DNA from: a virus
Length of the DNA stretch: 37,413 nucleotides
Virus record (IMG/VR): IMGVR_UViG_3300033993_001401
Location: 1-37,413 of that record
Strand: one strand, 5' to 3'
Shown: positions 9,158-17,037 of the stretch, piece after piece
Position numbering within the stretch: the first letter of the stretch is position 1
Layout of the letters: each line of letters opens with the position of its first letter
Notes under the pieces: model-generated
What the model was told of the DNA's origin: nothing
Databases searched by the model: none
What the model saw: only the letters and a program-made list of their open reading frames with translations
Position numbers and translations under genes: made by a program

Positions 9158-10839
9158 TAAATTAAGCCTTGAATAGTTAATGAATTATTATTTGTATCGT
9201 AGGTTATTTCAGTTATTTGTACCTGACCTTGTGAAGTTGTAACGTATTTATCAATATCTAAAGTTGTAAGTAAATCACAATCAGCTGTAATTGATATTGT
9301 AACTTTGCGCGTTTTGACAGATGTTAAACGCGGGTCATCAATAAAAAATAGTTTTTGATAGGCGGTGTCGTATGATTGGCCGTTGCCAGCTACAAACGGC
9401 AATTCTTTAACGTACCATTTATAATTATATGCGCGTTTTCCATTAGGCATTAAAACAACGTCTGGAATACCAAAACCACGCTGAAAATTACCTGCGCTTA
9501 TGTTTTGATTTACAACTTCACGCAAATTTATAAGTTTAGGAAATGCAGATACGCCCTTTTCTAAAAACATTGCTACTTCATTTTCGGGCGATTGTACAAA
9601 CGGATAAAAGCTTACATAAAAAGGTTTATCAACTGGATTAACATCAGGCGCATTTGCATCAAATCTAAATTGTGTTGCTGAAAATGTAAATGTTTTACTA
9701 AACAATCCTACTTGCTGTGGATTATTGCCTGCATTCCAATCTATAACGCGGTCAGTCCAACGGCGAGCAACTTCATCACCGCTATTATCTACACCATCTT
9801 TAGGGTATTCATATTCAGCATAAGCCGCAGGGCGTTCACCTAATGATTCATAGCAAATAGATAATAACTGATTAGGTTGTAAGTTATCAGTATTAAACCA
9901 TTCAACACCAACAAAATAATCTTTGCGTTCAATTTGTAAAACGCCGTTCACTACACGCCAATCTATATTAAATTGTTTTAGTTCATCTAAAAATTGAATG
10001 CCGTTTAAGTTTGGTTTATTATCAAAATATGCACGATTATCATTTAAATCACTATTACCATCGTTTCTTGGACCGGGCACAAAACCAATATCCATTCTAA
10101 CGGTATTATGATAATAACCGCCCACATCAAATAAGCTACTTTGATAAGCTAACCCACAGCGCTTACATAAGTTTCTAAATTGGCTATCTAAAAATGGCGC
10201 TATATGTCGGCGGCCACAACCAACTATAAAATTAGATAGGTTTTCAAATATGTTAGGATTTACAATTGAAAGAAATAATAAAATAGGCGCTGATACTAAA
10301 AAAATAAAAATGCCTATTATCATTATTGCTTCTTGTGTTGCACTTGGTTTTAGGTCATTGCAATAATACATGTTAGGCGCAAATCTAAACTCATCAATAC
10401 CTAATGTAAATTGGTTATTTACCGTGTTTGGCCTTAAAGTATCCCATGGAAAATTATTTTTTAAACACCGAATAGCTAAAGCATCTACACTATTATCTAC
10501 TACGGTAACTTGCGCTTCACATGTCGGAAAGGTACACCAACGCACAGAACCGCCTTCAATTTTGCCAGTAAATAATAACCTATCTGAACCATCAGGATTT
10601 AAACAGCATGTATCATAAATCAGTACATCAATGGCTGCAATATTTGGATTAGGCGCGTTTATTATTTGTTGCCTAACATATTCGTATGTATCGCCAACAA
10701 CAGTTAATTCAGGGGCAAAACTAAACGCAGAATCGCCCGCTTCATCTTTACGGCGAAAAACAAAACTTGCAGATTCGGTACCGTTGAAGTTGTCAAGGTC
10801 TTGCGGTATGCCATCAAAAAATATTAGTAAGCCGTTCAT
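9157..10839 (-). CDS. tail-tip or baseplate protein with an internal hydrophobic segment (560 aa)
   Basis: The gene is third in size of the tail module and lies after the tape measure and spanin-like genes, where distal tail and hub proteins are normally found. The N-terminal 130 residues look like a beta-rich domain (FTGKIEGGSVRW, VTVVDNSVDALAIRCL). Residues about 171-193 (IMIIGIFIFLVSAPILLFLS) form a long hydrophobic stretch, unusual for a tail protein. It is followed by a cysteine cluster (C208 and the CKRC motif near residue 225). The C-terminal half is again beta-rich. It begins in an ATGA overlap with the lipoprotein gene. The tail-tip role is inferred. Confidence 0.6.
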   Translation of the reverse strand: MNGLLIFFDGIPQDLDNFNGTESASFVFRRKDEAGDSAFSFAPELTVVGDTYEYVRQQIINAPNPNIAAIDVLIYDTCCLNPDGSDRLLFTGKIEGGSVRWCTFPTCEAQVTVVDNSVDALAIRCLKNNFPWDTLRPNTVNNQFTLGIDEFRFAPNMYYCNDLKPSATQEAIMIIGIFIFLVSAPILLFLSIVNPNIFENLSNFIVGCGRRHIAPFLDSQFRNLCKRCGLAYQSSLFDVGGYYHNTVRMDIGFVPGPRNDGNSDLNDNRAYFDNKPNLNGIQFLDELKQFNIDWRVVNGVLQIERKDYFVGVEWFNTDNLQPNQLLSICYESLGERPAAYAEYEYPKDGVDNSGDEVARRWTDRVIDWNAGNNPQQVGLFSKTFTFSATQFRFDANAPDVNPVDKPFYVSFYPFVQSPENEVAMFLEKGVSAFPKLINLREVVNQNISAGNFQRGFGIPDVVLMPNGKRAYNYKWYVKELPFVAGNGQSYDTAYQKLFFIDDPRLTSVKTRKVTISITADCDLLTTLDIDKYVTTSQGQVQITEITYDTNNNSLTIQGLI

Positions 10840-11294
10840 TTAAATATTAAATATGTTAACGCGCCCAAAGATACACTAATAAACGCGTAAGTTGTTATTT
10901 TCCACACTTTTTTAAGACGTGTTTGTTTCTTCAATTGTTTTGTGTAATCATTGCAGATAATTGCGTCACGTTCATAGCTTTTGATCACAGCATCTTTTAA
11001 TAATAGCATGTCGCTTTGTGTTTGATGCTGTACTTTCATTGCCTTAATAACAGATTCAGCACTATATAATATACTATCACAATCAACGGCCCTATTAACG
11101 CATTCGCCGTATGCAATTTTATAGGCATCCAAACTATCAAAACGCGCAGCTATATATTCAGCATAGTCGCGGCTAATTAAAAAACCGTTATCGACCTTTG
11201 TAATCTGACATGAGGCGGCTAATGAGCAAAGTGTCAGAAGCATTATCGTAATTAACAATCGGTACTTTAATAATCTTAATTCTGGATAGGTCAT
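10836..11294 (-). CDS. spanin-like lipoprotein with C-terminal membrane helix (u-spanin-like)
   Basis: The N-terminus is a lipoprotein signal: basic residues (R7, K10, R12), a hydrophobic core LLITIMLLTLCSL and a lipobox-like LAASC with C29. The middle is helical with heptad-like spacing, and residues about 131-150 (WKITTYAFISVSLGALTYLI) form a membrane helix. A lipid-anchored N-terminus plus a C-terminal membrane helix is the topology of unimolecular spanins such as T1 gp11, which join inner and outer membrane and fuse them at lysis. The first 107 bases overlap the gene upstream, as Rz and Rz1 genes do. Function is inferred from topology; a virion lipoprotein is an alternative. Confidence 0.55.
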   Translation of the reverse strand: MTYPELRLLKYRLLITIMLLTLCSLAASCQITKVDNGFLISRDYAEYIAARFDSLDAYKIAYGECVNRAVDCDSILYSAESVIKAMKVQHQTQSDMLLLKDAVIKSYERDAIICNDYTKQLKKQTRLKKVWKITTYAFISVSLGALTYLIFK

Positions 11295-11517
11295 ATCTAA
11301 ACTGTTTTATTTGTTTGTCTAATGTAGTCTGCATCGTATCTATATGCGCTTGTAAGCTATCTGATTTTGTCACAAATTTAGCATATATTTGGGACAAACT
11401 GTCACGGGTTCGCTGTTCGTTTTTCTGTATCTGTTTCTGTAGCTTGTTGCTATTGTCAATTGTAACATAAAGCAAAACAGAAACTAAAACAATAACAGTT
11501 ATAATTAAATATTTCAT
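11188..11517 (-). CDS. inner-membrane spanin-like protein (N-terminal helix plus coiled coil, 109 aa)
   Basis: Residues about 3-20 (YLIITVIVLVSVLLYVTI) form one N-terminal membrane helix, followed by a periplasmic coiled coil rich in Q, K and S (residues about 22-75). This is the plan of an i-spanin (Rz-type). Its 3' part overlaps the lipoprotein gene by 107 bases in another frame, and its ATG overlaps the stop of the 41-aa gene (ATGA). It sits inside the tail module rather than beside a holin or endolysin, so the lysis role is inferred from topology and overlap only. Confidence 0.55.
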   Translation of the reverse strand: MKYLIITVIVLVSVLLYVTIDNSNKLQKQIQKNEQRTRDSLSQIYAKFVTKSDSLQAHIDTMQTTLDKQIKQFRYDLSRIKIIKVPIVNYDNASDTLLISRLMSDYKGR

Positions 11518-11639
11518 TTCTTTACTAAATTTAAAGCAATTGCAACCGCTTGTTCTTGCGGTTTGCCTTCAGCTATCAAAGTTCTAATGTTTTTTGAAAT
11601 ACATTTGTTATCACTGGGTAAGCATTTAATTAGTGGCAT
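11514..11639 (-). CDS. small conserved-type phage protein (41 aa)
   Basis: The frame codes for a 41-aa protein that begins MPLIKCLPSDNKCISKNIR and contains EGKPQEQAVAIALNL. I recall similar very short phage proteins with a GKPQ.QAVAIA core, of unknown function. The stop overlaps the ATG of the next gene as ATGA, which supports real translation. It fills most of the gap after the tape measure gene. Confidence 0.65.
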   Translation of the reverse strand: MPLIKCLPSDNKCISKNIRTLIAEGKPQEQAVAIALNLVKK

Positions 11640-11675
11640 AGCATTATAATGTTTAAATGTTTATACAAAATTATG

Positions 11676-14261
11676 TTATTTTGACCAATTACGCGAGAAG
11701 TTTTTACGCGCCTGTCTTTGTTCAACAATTTTAAATATACCGTTTGCATTCGCGCTAACTGTTGTACGCGGCATGTATTTAGGCAGTTCGGTTAAAACAT
11801 TTTCAATACGTTCTAATCTGTTTTCTAATCCGCCGTATGTTTGGGCCACGTTCACAAATATAGATTTTTGCCCTAATTCAGAACTAAGGCTAACATTATC
11901 GCCAAATGCACCTAAAGCGTTTTTAATGCCGCCTTGCTGATATGCTTTAGAAAATGTATTTAGCACATCCGCTGGTATTCTGTTATTATGTACGGCGCTA
12001 AGTACATCCCAATACTTATTATTTGTGTCGGTTGTAATTACGCGTTCACCTTCGTTTAGCATCGCAGGTATTGTATCGCGGCCTGCTTTATTGTTGCCGC
12101 GTTCTAAGTATTCAACACCCTTATAAAACGCGTTACCAGCAGCTGCACGTGCTTGTGCTAAACCTGCAATAAGTGACGCAATAGTTAAACCAACTGTTAT
12201 AGCTGATGCAAAACCTCCACCTTCAATCAATGCTTTTGATATTGCAATTGATGCGTTAATAGCTATCTGAACCTGTGCTAATGTTTTTTCACGTTCAACA
12301 GCTCGTGCCCTTTCAGCTTCCAACTTTTCTAAACGTTCTTTTTCAATTTCCAATTGGCGCGCGTTAAAATCTTCACTATTAGAACGAATCTCATCTAATG
12401 CTGATTTGCTTTTATCTATTGCTTTATCAAGACCACTAATGTAGGCTTGAACCTGAGCGTTAAGAACTGAAAAAACAGAATCAGAAACACCTGTAATTAC
12501 TTGACCTATTTGTTCAATAAGTTTTTTAGGGTCAGGCGGTTCAATGCCATCGCCAATGCTTTTACCAGCTTCTTCTAATTGTAATTTTAAATCAGCTATT
12601 TGTTTATTTAATGATGCGAGTGTACCCGGGTCAATAAAATCTTTAGATGCTTCTTTTATCTTTTCTAAAAATTCTATACGCAAATTTAGAATATCAATAT
12701 TAGCTTTGCTTTCAATATCTTTTCTTTTCTTATTATAGCTTTCATCTATTTTAGCTTGCAGTTCAGCGTTACCTGTTGCAGCTGCTAATTCTTGATTACG
12801 CTGTTCTTCTAAAAATAATAAATCTTGTGCTAATTGTGTATTTCTATTATCTTCCCTATATTTTAAACCAGCTTGTAAATTTGTTTCGAGGTCTTCAATT
12901 TCTTTTTGAAAACGTTCTAAGCTAATTTCATTTAAATATTTTTCTTCGGCTGCCCTACGTTCTTCTAATGCTTTTTCATCAGCTAATCTTTTTTCTTCTA
13001 AAAATGCTTCGTATTCTTTATTTAGGTCATCTAAAAATACTTTTTCTTCAATTAAATATTGTTGCCTTTGCTCTTCTTTTTGTTCAAGTTCTTCTCTTAA
13101 AAACCTTTTATTTAAATCCTCAAGTTCTTTTTTAGTTTTAGCGTTAATTTCTGTTAATGGTTTTTGCGGTCTTGGTGGTCTTGGTGGTCTTGGCGTTACT
13201 TCAGTTAAACCTAATGATATTTCAAGGTCTTTTGCCGATTCATTTATTTTTTTAACTTCTTCTTTAAATTCTTTATCTATATTTTGTAAATTCTTTTTTG
13301 CTGCTTTAAAATTATTTATTGCGCGTACTTGGTCATCTGAAGTTGGTGTTGAAAATACTAATTCACCATCTTTATCTCTACTAAGTATACCAACTCCTGA
13401 AGCATCTAAATCTTCTTGTGCCTTTTTTTGTCTTGCTAAAGCTGCAATTCTATCTTGTAATAATTTACCTGTAGCCGCTTCTAATGCATTCGTTTTAGCT
13501 TGGGTTACAGCTTTTCTTATCAATGCGTTATTAACTAAATCATATGCCGCTGCAATTTCTTCAGCTGTTGATGCTTCAGTTAATAAGTTAGGTAAATAAT
13601 CGCCGTATTGCTCATTTATTTGATTAATAATTGCGCTACGTTCACTACCTTTAACATTAGCATCATTTAGTGATGTAAATAAATCATCTAATGCTACTTT
13701 TTCTTTAGCATAAGACTCAACAGCTGATTTAGATGCTTCGTTAAATGCAGTTTGTGCTTTTGTTGCACCAAAAATATAATCAATTACAGTAGGTAGTACA
13801 GTAAGCAATAATCCAAACGGATTTAAACCGCCTAACATTCTAAATACATTACCCAACATCATACCAGCGCGACGCAAACCATTTATATTACGCGCACCTT
13901 GAAGTAACGAACCTGCAAAACTTTTCTGCTGTGTTGCCGCCTGCCCTGTGCTAACTGCTATCTGTTTATTTGTTGCATCTAATTGTTTGCCAACAGCTAC
14001 ACCAGCTTTTGATTCTGCATTAACTTGCTTTTGTGTTTTAACTAAAGTATCGCGTTTTTGATTTAGCTGTTCTACGCCTTTGGCCTCAGTATTTAACACG
14101 CCAACTAAGTTCGCCTGCGCAGATTCTAATTCATCTGCAACATCAACGCCTTCGGCCATTGCGTTATTTAGTTGGTCAATACTTTCAATAGCTGAATTTA
14201 TTTCAGTCTGGAACTGCGAACCGTTAAATTCTAAACTATAAACGTCTTTAATTTCTGCCAT
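11676..14261 (-). CDS. tail tape measure protein (861 aa)
   Basis: The protein sets tail length and helps DNA entry. It has long coiled coils (residues about 20-110 and 380-560, rich in E, K, L and A), a hydrophobic stretch near residues 130-165 (GMMLGNVFRMLGGLNPFGLL and following), a second one near 690-715 and the common ending GRDTIPAMLNEGERVI. A proline-rich linker (PRPPRPPRP) lies near residue 360. The ATG overlaps the stop of the frameshifted chaperone frame (TAATG). At about 1.5 angstroms per residue, as known for other phages, the tail would be near 130 nm, which fits a siphovirus. Confidence 0.9.
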   Translation of the reverse strand: MAEIKDVYSLEFNGSQFQTEINSAIESIDQLNNAMAEGVDVADELESAQANLVGVLNTEAKGVEQLNQKRDTLVKTQKQVNAESKAGVAVGKQLDATNKQIAVSTGQAATQQKSFAGSLLQGARNINGLRRAGMMLGNVFRMLGGLNPFGLLLTVLPTVIDYIFGATKAQTAFNEASKSAVESYAKEKVALDDLFTSLNDANVKGSERSAIINQINEQYGDYLPNLLTEASTAEEIAAAYDLVNNALIRKAVTQAKTNALEAATGKLLQDRIAALARQKKAQEDLDASGVGILSRDKDGELVFSTPTSDDQVRAINNFKAAKKNLQNIDKEFKEEVKKINESAKDLEISLGLTEVTPRPPRPPRPQKPLTEINAKTKKELEDLNKRFLREELEQKEEQRQQYLIEEKVFLDDLNKEYEAFLEEKRLADEKALEERRAAEEKYLNEISLERFQKEIEDLETNLQAGLKYREDNRNTQLAQDLLFLEEQRNQELAAATGNAELQAKIDESYNKKRKDIESKANIDILNLRIEFLEKIKEASKDFIDPGTLASLNKQIADLKLQLEEAGKSIGDGIEPPDPKKLIEQIGQVITGVSDSVFSVLNAQVQAYISGLDKAIDKSKSALDEIRSNSEDFNARQLEIEKERLEKLEAERARAVEREKTLAQVQIAINASIAISKALIEGGGFASAITVGLTIASLIAGLAQARAAAGNAFYKGVEYLERGNNKAGRDTIPAMLNEGERVITTDTNNKYWDVLSAVHNNRIPADVLNTFSKAYQQGGIKNALGAFGDNVSLSSELGQKSIFVNVAQTYGGLENRLERIENVLTELPKYMPRTTVSANANGIFKIVEQRQARKNFSRNWSK

Positions 14262-15069
14262 TACTTTTTATTTATTTTTTTATTAGCCTGTTCGGCCCTA
14301 TCATTGTCTTTTAATATCTGTTCTAATGCCGCGTAATAATCACGTATAACCCAAAATCTAACATTTGCCATCTGTACCGGGTCACCCTTAGTTATAATAT
14401 AATCGTTTTCGCGGTTTTGTTCTTTAAGTTTTTGTAATGCGTGTTGATATGTTGCAGGTTTCTTTTTTGGTTTTGCGTTTGGTTCAATTTTGTTTAGCCT
14501 TGGAAAGTTTAATCTTTTAAAGCGCTCGAACCTTTCAATATTTGTTCTATACTGTTCAAAAAAAAAGCGCGCAGTTCATCATCTTTTTTAATTGCATCCA
14601 TTTTGCGCTGCTGTGTTTCTGAATTTATAATGTAGGGGTTTTCGCCATCAATATAAAAGAAATACAAACCAGCTTCTAATAATAGATCATCTAACTTAAC
14701 GCTTTTAAGCCTGTATAGAATGTCGTTTAGTTGGTCCTTAGACTTAGTATGAAATTCTTTTAGCTTATCGCGTGTCATGTTTTGCCATGGCATATCCTCA
14801 ACAGTTTTTAAAATGCCGTTTAGCTTTTCAACTACTTCTGTTTTGTGAATGCCAAAATCAATTGCGGTCATTGCTTCTTCAATCCTTTGCGCACGTTCAC
14901 GCGTTAAGTTTGCAGGATTTTTTAAAATATAAAAGTTATTACCAGCGCGGTCAGTAAATACTCTAGTCAATTCTATACGCTGCTTTGTAGTTTCGGGAAT
15001 GTAGGTTTTAATCCACTTCTGGTAATTACTTTCGTTTTGTTCAGCCCTGTTTCGTTTTCTAAAAATCAT
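14261..15069 (-). CDS. tail assembly chaperone fusion (GT-like) made by -1 frameshift
   Basis: After the T9 run at 14566-14558 the -1 frame stays open for 98 codons to the TAA at 14263-14261, which overlaps the tape measure ATG. This frame has no ATG or other good start near the run: a TGA closes it only three codons upstream of the run. A -1 slip at T TTT TTG would join about 171 residues of the 186-aa protein to 98 more (about 269 aa). The added part begins EQYRTNIERFERFKRLNF and is basic, with PKKKP. Fusions of this kind (lambda gpG-gpGT) bind the tape measure and recruit tail tube protein. The product is inferred; the open frame and slip site are seen. Confidence 0.8.
14509..15069 (-). 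CDS. tail assembly chaperone (G-like), zero-frame product (186 aa)
   Basis: This helical, charged protein lies directly upstream of the tape measure gene, the invariant place of tail chaperones in long-tailed phages. I do not recognise the sequence itself. Residues 60-140 look alpha-helical (ERAQRIEEAMTAIDFGIHK and following). The last 16 residues are read only without frameshift. It is the first gene of the leftward tail module after the plus-strand island and starts at ATG, 93 bases from the divergent promoter's TAATTTTG box. Confidence 0.7.
   Translation of the reverse strand: MIFRKRNRAEQNESNYQKWIKTYIPETTKQRIELTRVFTDRAGNNFYILKNPANLTRERAQRIEEAMTAIDFGIHKTEVVEKLNGILKTVEDMPWQNMTRDKLKEFHTKSKDQLNDILYRLKSVKLDDLLLEAGLYFFYIDGENPYIINSETQQRKMDAIKKDDELRAFFLNSIEQILKGSSALKD
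14558..14566 (-). other. -1 programmed frameshift site (nine T)
   Basis: The minus strand reads GCT TTT TTT TTG AAC in the chaperone frame. It contains T TTT TTG, a heptamer of the X XXY YYZ class known to allow -1 slipping. It lies 17 codons, stop included, before the zero-frame stop and just after the -1 frame becomes open. Confidence 0.75.
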
Positions 15070-15116
15070 GTGTATTTAATTTGGTTGTAAAGTTAGGGCA
15101 AAAAAAGATAAAATAT

Positions 15117-15170
15117 TTTATAAAATTTTTATAAAATTATTTGCAGTTCTAAAAATTAGGTGTAATTTTG
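15117..15170 (+). promoter_or_regulatory. strong Bacteroidota-type promoter of the plus-strand island
   Basis: TTTG at 15140-15143 and TAATTTTG at 15163-15170 are 19 bases apart, a full match to TTTG-N19-TAnnTTTG. Directly upstream (15117-15139) lie two TATAAAA-type blocks separated by T-rich sequence, like an UP element; nearly the same arrangement precedes the box at 29354. Transcription would start near 15177 and run into the 86-aa gene. Confidence 0.75.
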
Positions 15171-15220
15171 TATCAACAAATAAGGGAACGGAATTATTTA
15201 AACTTCAAAAAATTAAGATT

Positions 15221-15481
15221 ATGACAACTTTAGAATTCAAAACAATCCTTAATGCTTTAAACATAGAAATTATCAAAGAAAATAATTTGATTGGTTTCAA
15301 ATACGATGGCAAAAATACTTATAATTGGTTTAAAGACTTAGATGGCGATATAAAGTTTGACCATTGTTATAGTTTTAATACTGGCAAAACTATTAAAACT
15401 TGGGATTATGGATTTTCTATACTTTATTATTTATCCAAAAGATATTACAAAAAAACAGGTTTTTATACTTCAATCAACTAA
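15221..15481 (+). CDS. hypothetical small AT-rich gene (86 aa)
   Basis: I do not recognise the protein. It is rich in N, K, Y and F, with no membrane helix or metal site. It is the first gene behind the promoter at 15117-15170 and is followed by its own terminator at 15495-15523, so it may be strongly expressed as a single-gene unit. The leader ends in AAGATTATG, like that of the gene at 29424, which has a similar promoter. A role in early takeover of the host is possible but only a guess. Confidence 0.6.
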   Translation: MTTLEFKTILNALNIEIIKENNLIGFKYDGKNTYNWFKDLDGDIKFDHCYSFNTGKTIKTWDYGFSILYYLSKRYYKKTGFYTSIN

Positions 15482-15494
15482 CCTTATCAAGGTT

Positions 15495-15523
15495 TTCGGT
15501 CAACCTACAAAACCGAATTTTTT
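15495..15523 (+). terminator. Rho-independent terminator after the 86-aa gene
   Basis: TTCGGT (15495-15500) and ACCGAA (15512-15517) form a 6-bp stem followed by six T and, after AA, a further T run. A smaller hairpin (AACCTT/AAGGTT) lies just before it. It separates the 86-aa gene from the SPOR-sigma genes, which would be expressed by read-through or another promoter. Confidence 0.7.
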
Positions 15524-15544
15524 AATTTTTTAAAACATCACAAC

Positions 15545-15856
15545 ATGAAAACACTACTTTTTATTTTACTATTTAGCGCCGCAGCATACGCGCAAACAGA
15601 CACTATGTACTGCATTCAGATACTTAGCACACGACACCCTGAATTTATACGCGCTGAACACTTAGCGATGTGTACAATAGAACAAGCGCAAGTTGAACAA
15701 ACAGATAGCCTATACAGGATTATGTTTGTTTACAACACACTTGAAGAAGCTGAAATTATGCTAACCACGTGGAAGCGCGCACACAAAGACGCGTTTATTT
15801 GCCGCCGTACATCACAACAAGTTTTAAACTTTTATCAATTTTACACTTATGATTAA
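15545..15856 (+). CDS. exported SPOR-like protein (103 aa)
   Basis: Residues 1-16 form a signal peptide (MKTLLFILLFSAAAYA, cut before Q17). The mature part resembles a SPOR domain: YCIQILST near the start, then a helix (AEHLAMCTIEQA), YRIMFVYNTLEEAEIMLTTW and KDAFICRR near the end. SPOR domains bind denuded glycan strands in the periplasm. The stop overlaps the sigma-factor ATG by 8 bases, so the two are translated together, an unusual pairing. A role in cell-wall sensing, superinfection control or lysis is conceivable; none can be shown. The SPOR call is by pattern only and has weaker support than the signal peptide. Confidence 0.6.
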   Translation: MKTLLFILLFSAAAYAQTDTMYCIQILSTRHPEFIRAEHLAMCTIEQAQVEQTDSLYRIMFVYNTLEEAEIMLTTWKRAHKDAFICRRTSQQVLNFYQFYTYD

Positions 15857-16616
15857 GCATATAGATATCAAAGGCAATAACCACCGAAACAAAAAAGGTA
15901 TACTACAGCAGTTCTTAACCGAAGCGCAAAAGTATAAGCCGCTAACATTCGAACAGGAACGAACAGCAACACGTGACCAGCTAATCAATCACAATATGTT
16001 ATTTGCCGCATCAGTTGCGTTCCGTTACGATACTGCACAAGTTGATATAATGGACCTAATAAGTGAGGCTATGTTCGGCCTAATCAAAGCAGCCGATACG
16101 TTTAACCCGGCGTTTGAAAATAAATTTATCAGTTACGCATTATTTCAGATTCAGCGCTACATCAAAGACTTTATTGATACTAAGAAAAACTGCGTAAGGC
16201 TGCCACATCGAATATCTCAGGTTCGATACCAAATCGGTAAGTATGAAGAAACAGATAGTTACCTGTTATCAGAAAAACTAAACATACCTGAAAATATTAT
16301 CAAATCAGCGCAAAGTATTACAAGCTTCGTTAGCTTAGACGATACTAATGAAGATGGCGATAAAATATATCAGGTTGCATCAGATGATCAAACAGATAAA
16401 CACGTTTTACAGTTAGAACTAAAGGAACTTTACAACGAAGTTACCGAATGTTTAACATGCCGTGAATTAGAAGTTTTAAGGTATAGATACTTTGATAACT
16501 TCCCGCAAGATTTAAGCCAAGTAGCTGAAAAACTAAAACTCTGTCGTGAACGTGTCAGGCAAATAGAAAAACAAGCGTATAAAAAAATAAGAAATAAATA
16601 TGCAAACGGAATCTAA
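15849..16616 (+). CDS. phage-encoded RNA polymerase sigma-70 family factor
   Basis: Region 2 is clear at residues about 46-118 (DIMDLISEAMFGLIKAADTF, ISYALFQIQRYIKDFI), where the -10 box is opened and core polymerase is bound. Region 4 lies at about 196-249 (LTCRELEVLRYRYF, then the helix-turn-helix LSQVAEKLKLCRERVRQIEK). The segment between is a short region 3. Region 1.1 is absent. At 255 aa it is shorter than host RpoD but complete for promoter recognition. It would direct host polymerase to phage promoters. It overlaps the SPOR-like gene by 8 bases and the next gene by 17. Its targets cannot be told; late genes or the AT-rich promoters are candidates. Confidence 0.9.
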   Translation: MIKHIDIKGNNHRNKKGILQQFLTEAQKYKPLTFEQERTATRDQLINHNMLFAASVAFRYDTAQVDIMDLISEAMFGLIKAADTFNPAFENKFISYALFQIQRYIKDFIDTKKNCVRLPHRISQVRYQIGKYEETDSYLLSEKLNIPENIIKSAQSITSFVSLDDTNEDGDKIYQVASDDQTDKHVLQLELKELYNEVTECLTCRELEVLRYRYFDNFPQDLSQVAEKLKLCRERVRQIEKQAYKKIRNKYANGI

Positions 16617-16998
16617 ATGGATACGCGAACTAATTTTAAGCGGTCATAGTGATAATATTGAACTTGGTTTAATCCTGAATGATTCGTTCAAATGTTTTCC
16701 GTTAACCCGTAAGTTTTACAGAAAACATAAACGCTTTAAATTCTGGCATCCACCGCGGCACTATTCTGTTTTAGAATCAGAATCACGTTATTATTCATGG
16801 GTTGCACTATTGAATAACGAACTTAAAACGCATAAGGCTTATTTTTGGTTAGACTTTAAAGAACCTAAGTATAAAACGCCGTGGGAGCATTGGCAGCTGC
16901 ATATTACCAATCATTTCAATTGGCCTTATAAAGGTATAATGTTTACAGGCGGCGGCCATCCTTATACTGCTATGTTTATACGAGGTCACAATTTGTGA
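16600..16998 (+). CDS. hypothetical W/H-rich protein after the sigma factor (132 aa)
   Basis: I do not recognise the family. The protein is rich in W, H, Y and K (FKFWHPPRHYSVLESESRYY, PWEHWQLHITNHFNWPYKG) and ends GGGHPYTAMFIRGHNL, with no membrane helix. It overlaps the sigma gene by 17 bases, so it is probably co-translated and may act with it, for example as a partner or anti-sigma protein; that is a guess. The gene ends 38 bases before the convergent metallophosphoesterase gene. Confidence 0.6.
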   Translation: MQTESKWIRELILSGHSDNIELGLILNDSFKCFPLTRKFYRKHKRFKFWHPPRHYSVLESESRYYSWVALLNNELKTHKAYFWLDFKEPKYKTPWEHWQLHITNHFNWPYKGIMFTGGGHPYTAMFIRGHNL

Positions 16999-17009
16999 TT
17001 TCAAGTTAG

Positions 17010-17037
17010 ACCACCTCGTTGGCTTCAACGATATGGT
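17010..17037. terminator. long hairpin between convergent genes
   Basis: ACCA..TCGTTG on one arm and CAACGA..TGGT on the other pair over 10 bp with a 2-nt internal loop and a 4-base loop (17022-17025). There is no T-tract on either strand. It separates the end of the island from the end of the metallophosphoesterase gene and could block read-through both ways or protect 3' ends. Confidence 0.55.
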
